DNA of 64,000 nt from Clostridia bacterium (GTDB lineage Bacteria > Bacillota > Clostridia > Christensenellales > Aristaeellaceae): the NCBI GenBank assembly GCA_017395065.1, contig JAFPWH010000011.1, positions 1 through 64,000 of the forward strand, written 5' to 3'. The translations under genes and the position numbers were made by a program. Positions within the stretch are counted from its first letter, which is position 1; every line of letters begins with the position of its first letter. The notes under the pieces were generated by a model. It was given only the letters and a program-made list of their open reading frames with translations. It was not told where the DNA came from and did no database searches. Shown in pieces: positions 59,363-64,000 of the stretch.

Positions 59363-59848
59363 TTGCCCAACAATACGGCTTTACTGGCACGCCTGGCTTC
59401 GGCGGCGGCCCGAATGGCGGAGGAAAACGGCTTTGAGTACGTCGATACCGAGCTCGTTAAGGAACCCTCCGGCAGGTTTTTGCGCGTGTATATCGACAAG
59501 CAAGGCGGAATCACGCTGAACGAACTGGAGCAGTTCCACAAGCGCATCCGCCCGCTGGCCGACGACATCGACTACGACTACATGGAGGTCTCCTCCCCGG
59601 GGGCGGACAGGCCGCTCAAAAAGCCGCGCGACTTCGAAAGAGCCATGGGGCTCACGGTGGAGGTCAGGCTCTATAAGCCCATGGACGGCGCAAAGCAGTT
59701 CATCGGCACGCTCACGGGCTTTGAAAACGGTGTCATTGAAATAGAGGACGCTTCGGGCAAGCGCAGCTTCGAGCAAAAGAGCGTCGCGCAGATCAGACCG
59801 TTCGTCGATGTGGACAAGGAACTTGACGACAGCAAAGACCTTTTATAA
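59363..59848 (+). CDS. rimP: Ribosome maturation factor RimP
   Basis: The 161-residue protein has the RimP pattern: an alpha/beta N-domain (G-F-E-Y-V-D-T-E-L, F-L-R-V-Y-I-D-K, G-G-I-T-L-N-E-L), E-V-S-S-P-G-A-D-R-P-L, and an SH3-like C-domain. It assists 30S assembly. The start is TTG 59363 with GGAGGG 8 bases upstream. First gene of the classic operon. Confidence 0.93.
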   Translation: MPNNTALLARLASAAARMAEENGFEYVDTELVKEPSGRFLRVYIDKQGGITLNELEQFHKRIRPLADDIDYDYMEVSSPGADRPLKKPRDFERAMGLTVEVRLYKPMDGAKQFIGTLTGFENGVIEIEDASGKRSFEQKSVAQIRPFVDVDKELDDSKDLL

Positions 59849-59878
59849 TCAACTCTCACACAATATTTGGAGGAGCTT

Positions 59879-61009
59879 ATGGCAAAGAAAGCAAATCAGA
59901 CGGCGATCGAGACCAGCGAAATCATCATGGCCGTCGAGGATCTGTGCAAGGAAAAGAGAATCAACAAGGAGATACTGTTCTCCAAAATCGAAGCGGCCAT
60001 GGTCTCCGCTTATAAAAAGGAATTCGGCAAGCAGGACAACGTCAGCGCCAACGTGGACAGGGTGACCGGTAAGATAGAGGTACTCTCCCGCAAGACCATC
60101 GTTCAGGAGGTCAGCGATCCGACGGTGGAGATCTCCCTCGAGGAGGTCCGTGAAAAGTTTCCGGAGTTTACCGACTACGAGCTGGGCGACCTGGTAGAGG
60201 TGCCGGTCATGCTCGAGCGCTTCGGGCGCATCGCCGCGCAGACCGCAAAGCAGGTCATCGTGCAGTCCATCCGCGAGGCGGAAAGGGGCGGCATCTACGA
60301 GGAGTATTCCGAAAAGGAAAACGAGATCCTGACCGCCATCGTAAAGCGCGTGGAGCCCGGCAAGGCCTACGTAGAGCTCGGCCGCACCGAGGGCGTGCTC
60401 GACCAGAGCCAGATGATGCCCGGCGAGGAAGTCAAGGTGGGCGACAGGCTCAAGGTCTACGTGCTCGAGGTCAACAAGAGCCTGAAGGGCCCCCAGGTCA
60501 TGGTGTCAAGGACCCACACGGGCTTGGTCAAGCGCCTCTTCGAGGTGGAAGTGCCCGAGATCCGCTCCGGCGAAGTGCTCATCAAGTCCATCTCCCGCGA
60601 GGCGGGCTCCAGGACCAAGATGGCGGTGTTCGCCGCCAACCGCGACATCGACCCCGTCGGCGCGTGCGTCGGCCCCAGAGGCCTGCGCGTGGACAACGTC
60701 GTAAACGAACTCAAGACCGAAAAAATCGACATCGTGAAATGGTCGAGCGATCCCAGAGAGTACATCGCCGCGGCGCTCAGCCCCGCAAGGGTCCACCTCG
60801 TGACAATCGCCGAAAACGAAAAGATCGCGCACGTCGTCGTGCCGGACAACCAGCTTTCCCTCGCCATCGGCAAGGAAGGGCAGAACGCCCGCCTGGCCGC
60901 GCGCCTGACCGGCTGGAAGATCGACATCCAGTCCATTTCCCAGGCGGAGGCCGCCGCGCGCCTGAGCGACGTCGTGATCCCGGAAGAAACGGAACAGAAC
61001 GATGCTTAA
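59879..61009 (+). CDS. nusA: Transcription termination/antitermination factor NusA
   Basis: The 376-residue protein has the RNA-polymerase-binding N-domain, an S1 domain (near E-P-G-K-A-Y-V-E-L-G-R) and two KH domains (S-R-E-A-G-S-R-T-K, then D-P-V-G-A-C-V-G-P-R-G, and L-A-I-G-K-E-G-Q-N-A). It lacks the long acidic C-terminal repeats of proteobacterial NusA, as usual in Firmicutes. GGAGGAG precedes the ATG at 59879. It overlaps rnpM by 8 bases. Confidence 0.96.
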   Translation: MAKKANQTAIETSEIIMAVEDLCKEKRINKEILFSKIEAAMVSAYKKEFGKQDNVSANVDRVTGKIEVLSRKTIVQEVSDPTVEISLEEVREKFPEFTDYELGDLVEVPVMLERFGRIAAQTAKQVIVQSIREAERGGIYEEYSEKENEILTAIVKRVEPGKAYVELGRTEGVLDQSQMMPGEEVKVGDRLKVYVLEVNKSLKGPQVMVSRTHTGLVKRLFEVEVPEIRSGEVLIKSISREAGSRTKMAVFAANRDIDPVGACVGPRGLRVDNVVNELKTEKIDIVKWSSDPREYIAAALSPARVHLVTIAENEKIAHVVVPDNQLSLAIGKEGQNARLAARLTGWKIDIQSISQAEAAARLSDVVIPEETEQNDA

Positions 61010-61295
61010 ACCCAAAAAGGTGCCGCTGCGCATGTGCGTCGCGTGCCACGAAATGAAGCCCAAGAAGGAACTGCAGCGCGTCGTAAGGTCTCCCGAGGGC
61101 GAGGTCTCCATCGACCCGATCGGCAAAAAGCCGGGGCGCGGCGCATACCTGTGCCCCAGCGTCGAATGCCTCAAAAAGGCCCGCAAGACCAAGGCGCTCG
61201 AAAGAAAGTTCGAAGCGCCCGTAAGCGACGAGGTCTACGCGATGCTCGAAGAAAAGTTCGCTTCGCTGCCGAAGGGAAACGACGCAAATGAATGA
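61002..61295 (+). CDS. rnpM: YlxR/RnpM family RNA-binding protein
   Basis: The 97-residue basic protein has P-L-R-M-C-V-A-C-H and P-G-R-G-A-Y-L-C, the hallmarks of the DUF448 family (YlxR, RnpM), which in Bacillus modulates RNase P. It overlaps nusA and ylxQ at its two ends, so translation is coupled. Confidence 0.93.
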   Translation: MLKPKKVPLRMCVACHEMKPKKELQRVVRSPEGEVSIDPIGKKPGRGAYLCPSVECLKKARKTKALERKFEAPVSDEVYAMLEEKFASLPKGNDANE

Positions 61296-61572
61296 AACCG
61301 GGCTCGTCGGCCTGATCGGCATCGCAAAGCGCGCGGGCCGGCTTACCGTCGGCACGTTTCAGACCGAAAAAAACCTGAAGGCGGGCAAGGCGCTGCTGAT
61401 CCTGCTCGACGAAGGCGTTTCGGAAAACACGCGCAAAAAGCTGAAGCAGGACGGCGCGCAGACCGTTTTCCTGAAAAGCGGCTTGCTTCAAAGGGCGCTT
61501 GGCGATAAGATCATGGTCGCTTCGCTCACCGACGCGGGCTTTGCCGCGCAAATACGAAAATATCTCGATTGA
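61288..61572 (+). CDS. ylxQ: YlxQ, L7Ae-family ribosomal protein paralogue
   Basis: The 94-residue protein has the L7Ae/L30e RNA-binding fold: G-L-I-G-I-A-K-R-A-G, T-E-K-N-L-K-A-G-K-A-L-L-I-L-L-D. It sits in its usual place between ylxR and infB and overlaps ylxR by 8 bases. Confidence 0.93.
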   Translation: MNETGLVGLIGIAKRAGRLTVGTFQTEKNLKAGKALLILLDEGVSENTRKKLKQDGAQTVFLKSGLLQRALGDKIMVASLTDAGFAAQIRKYLD

Positions 61573-61601
61573 AAAGCTAACACGGGGGTGTTTTAATACC
61601 G

Positions 61602-64000
<2,399 letters not shown>

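Overview
The window (about 60% G+C by eye, no tRNA, rRNA, CRISPR or insertion sequence seen) looks like chromosomal DNA of an anaerobic, glycan-degrading clostridial Firmicute, probably from a gut or rumen and perhaps Christensenellales-like. The evidence is the nusA-rnpM-ylxQ-infB order, an ECF-type vitamin importer, YesN/YesM-type two-component genes beside a sugar ABC importer, a sensory-type [FeFe]-hydrogenase cluster, SLH repeats, promoters close to TTGACA-17-TATAAT, and TTG/GTG starts with good Shine-Dalgarno sites. The taxon is inferred, not proven.

Layout. 1-3276: surface protein of tandem Ig-like repeats, cut by one in-frame TAG. 3591-5134: NUDIX hydrolase and radical SAM protein. 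5196-8216: secreted esterase, a more A+T-rich GNAT/ASCH pair, a HEAT-repeat protein. 8218-11131: small unknown protein, oligoendopeptidase F, divergent deformylase-like protein. 11202-19072: GH42-like protein, YesN/YesM pair and sugar ABC importer. 19400-27115: secreted unknown, PHP phosphoesterase, URO-D family protein, ABC-F ATPase, GH105 and GH4 enzymes. 27159-32769: ECF importer operon that also encodes an alpha-toroid plus transcobalamin-C-like membrane protein and a second small exported protein. 33066-36259: degenerate HATPase-like plus STAS pair; YerC-type repressor, phenylacetate-CoA ligase, ACT protein. 36337-41915: GH29 fucosidase, DprA-like, PHP, DRTGG, [FeFe]-hydrogenase, HATPase, DRTGG. 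42188-48600: oligopeptide ABC importer with an enlarged OppC. 48634-50531: alanine racemase and RluF-type pseudouridine synthase. 50692-54168: secreted M16C peptidase with SLH-like C-terminus. 54347-57964: Atg22-like MFS, SecB-like, a 37-residue membrane peptide, HAD-IIA, xanthine phosphoribosyltransferase. 58106-59173: GT2-GtrA fusion. 59363-64000: rimP-nusA-rnpM-ylxQ-infB, with infB running off the end.

How it works together (inference). GH29, GH105, GH4, the GH42-like protein and the YesMN-regulated importer indicate use of pectin, plant or mucin oligosaccharides. The peptide importer and the surface M16 peptidase indicate extracellular peptide use. The most unusual locus is 27159-32769, where an ECF importer is co-transcribed with a protein that has the domain plan of animal intrinsic factor/transcobalamin, which suggests capture of a corrinoid or a similar ligand at the cell surface. 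Next in interest are the sensory hydrogenase module, the OppC with about 155 extra extracellular residues, and the amber-interrupted repeat adhesin.
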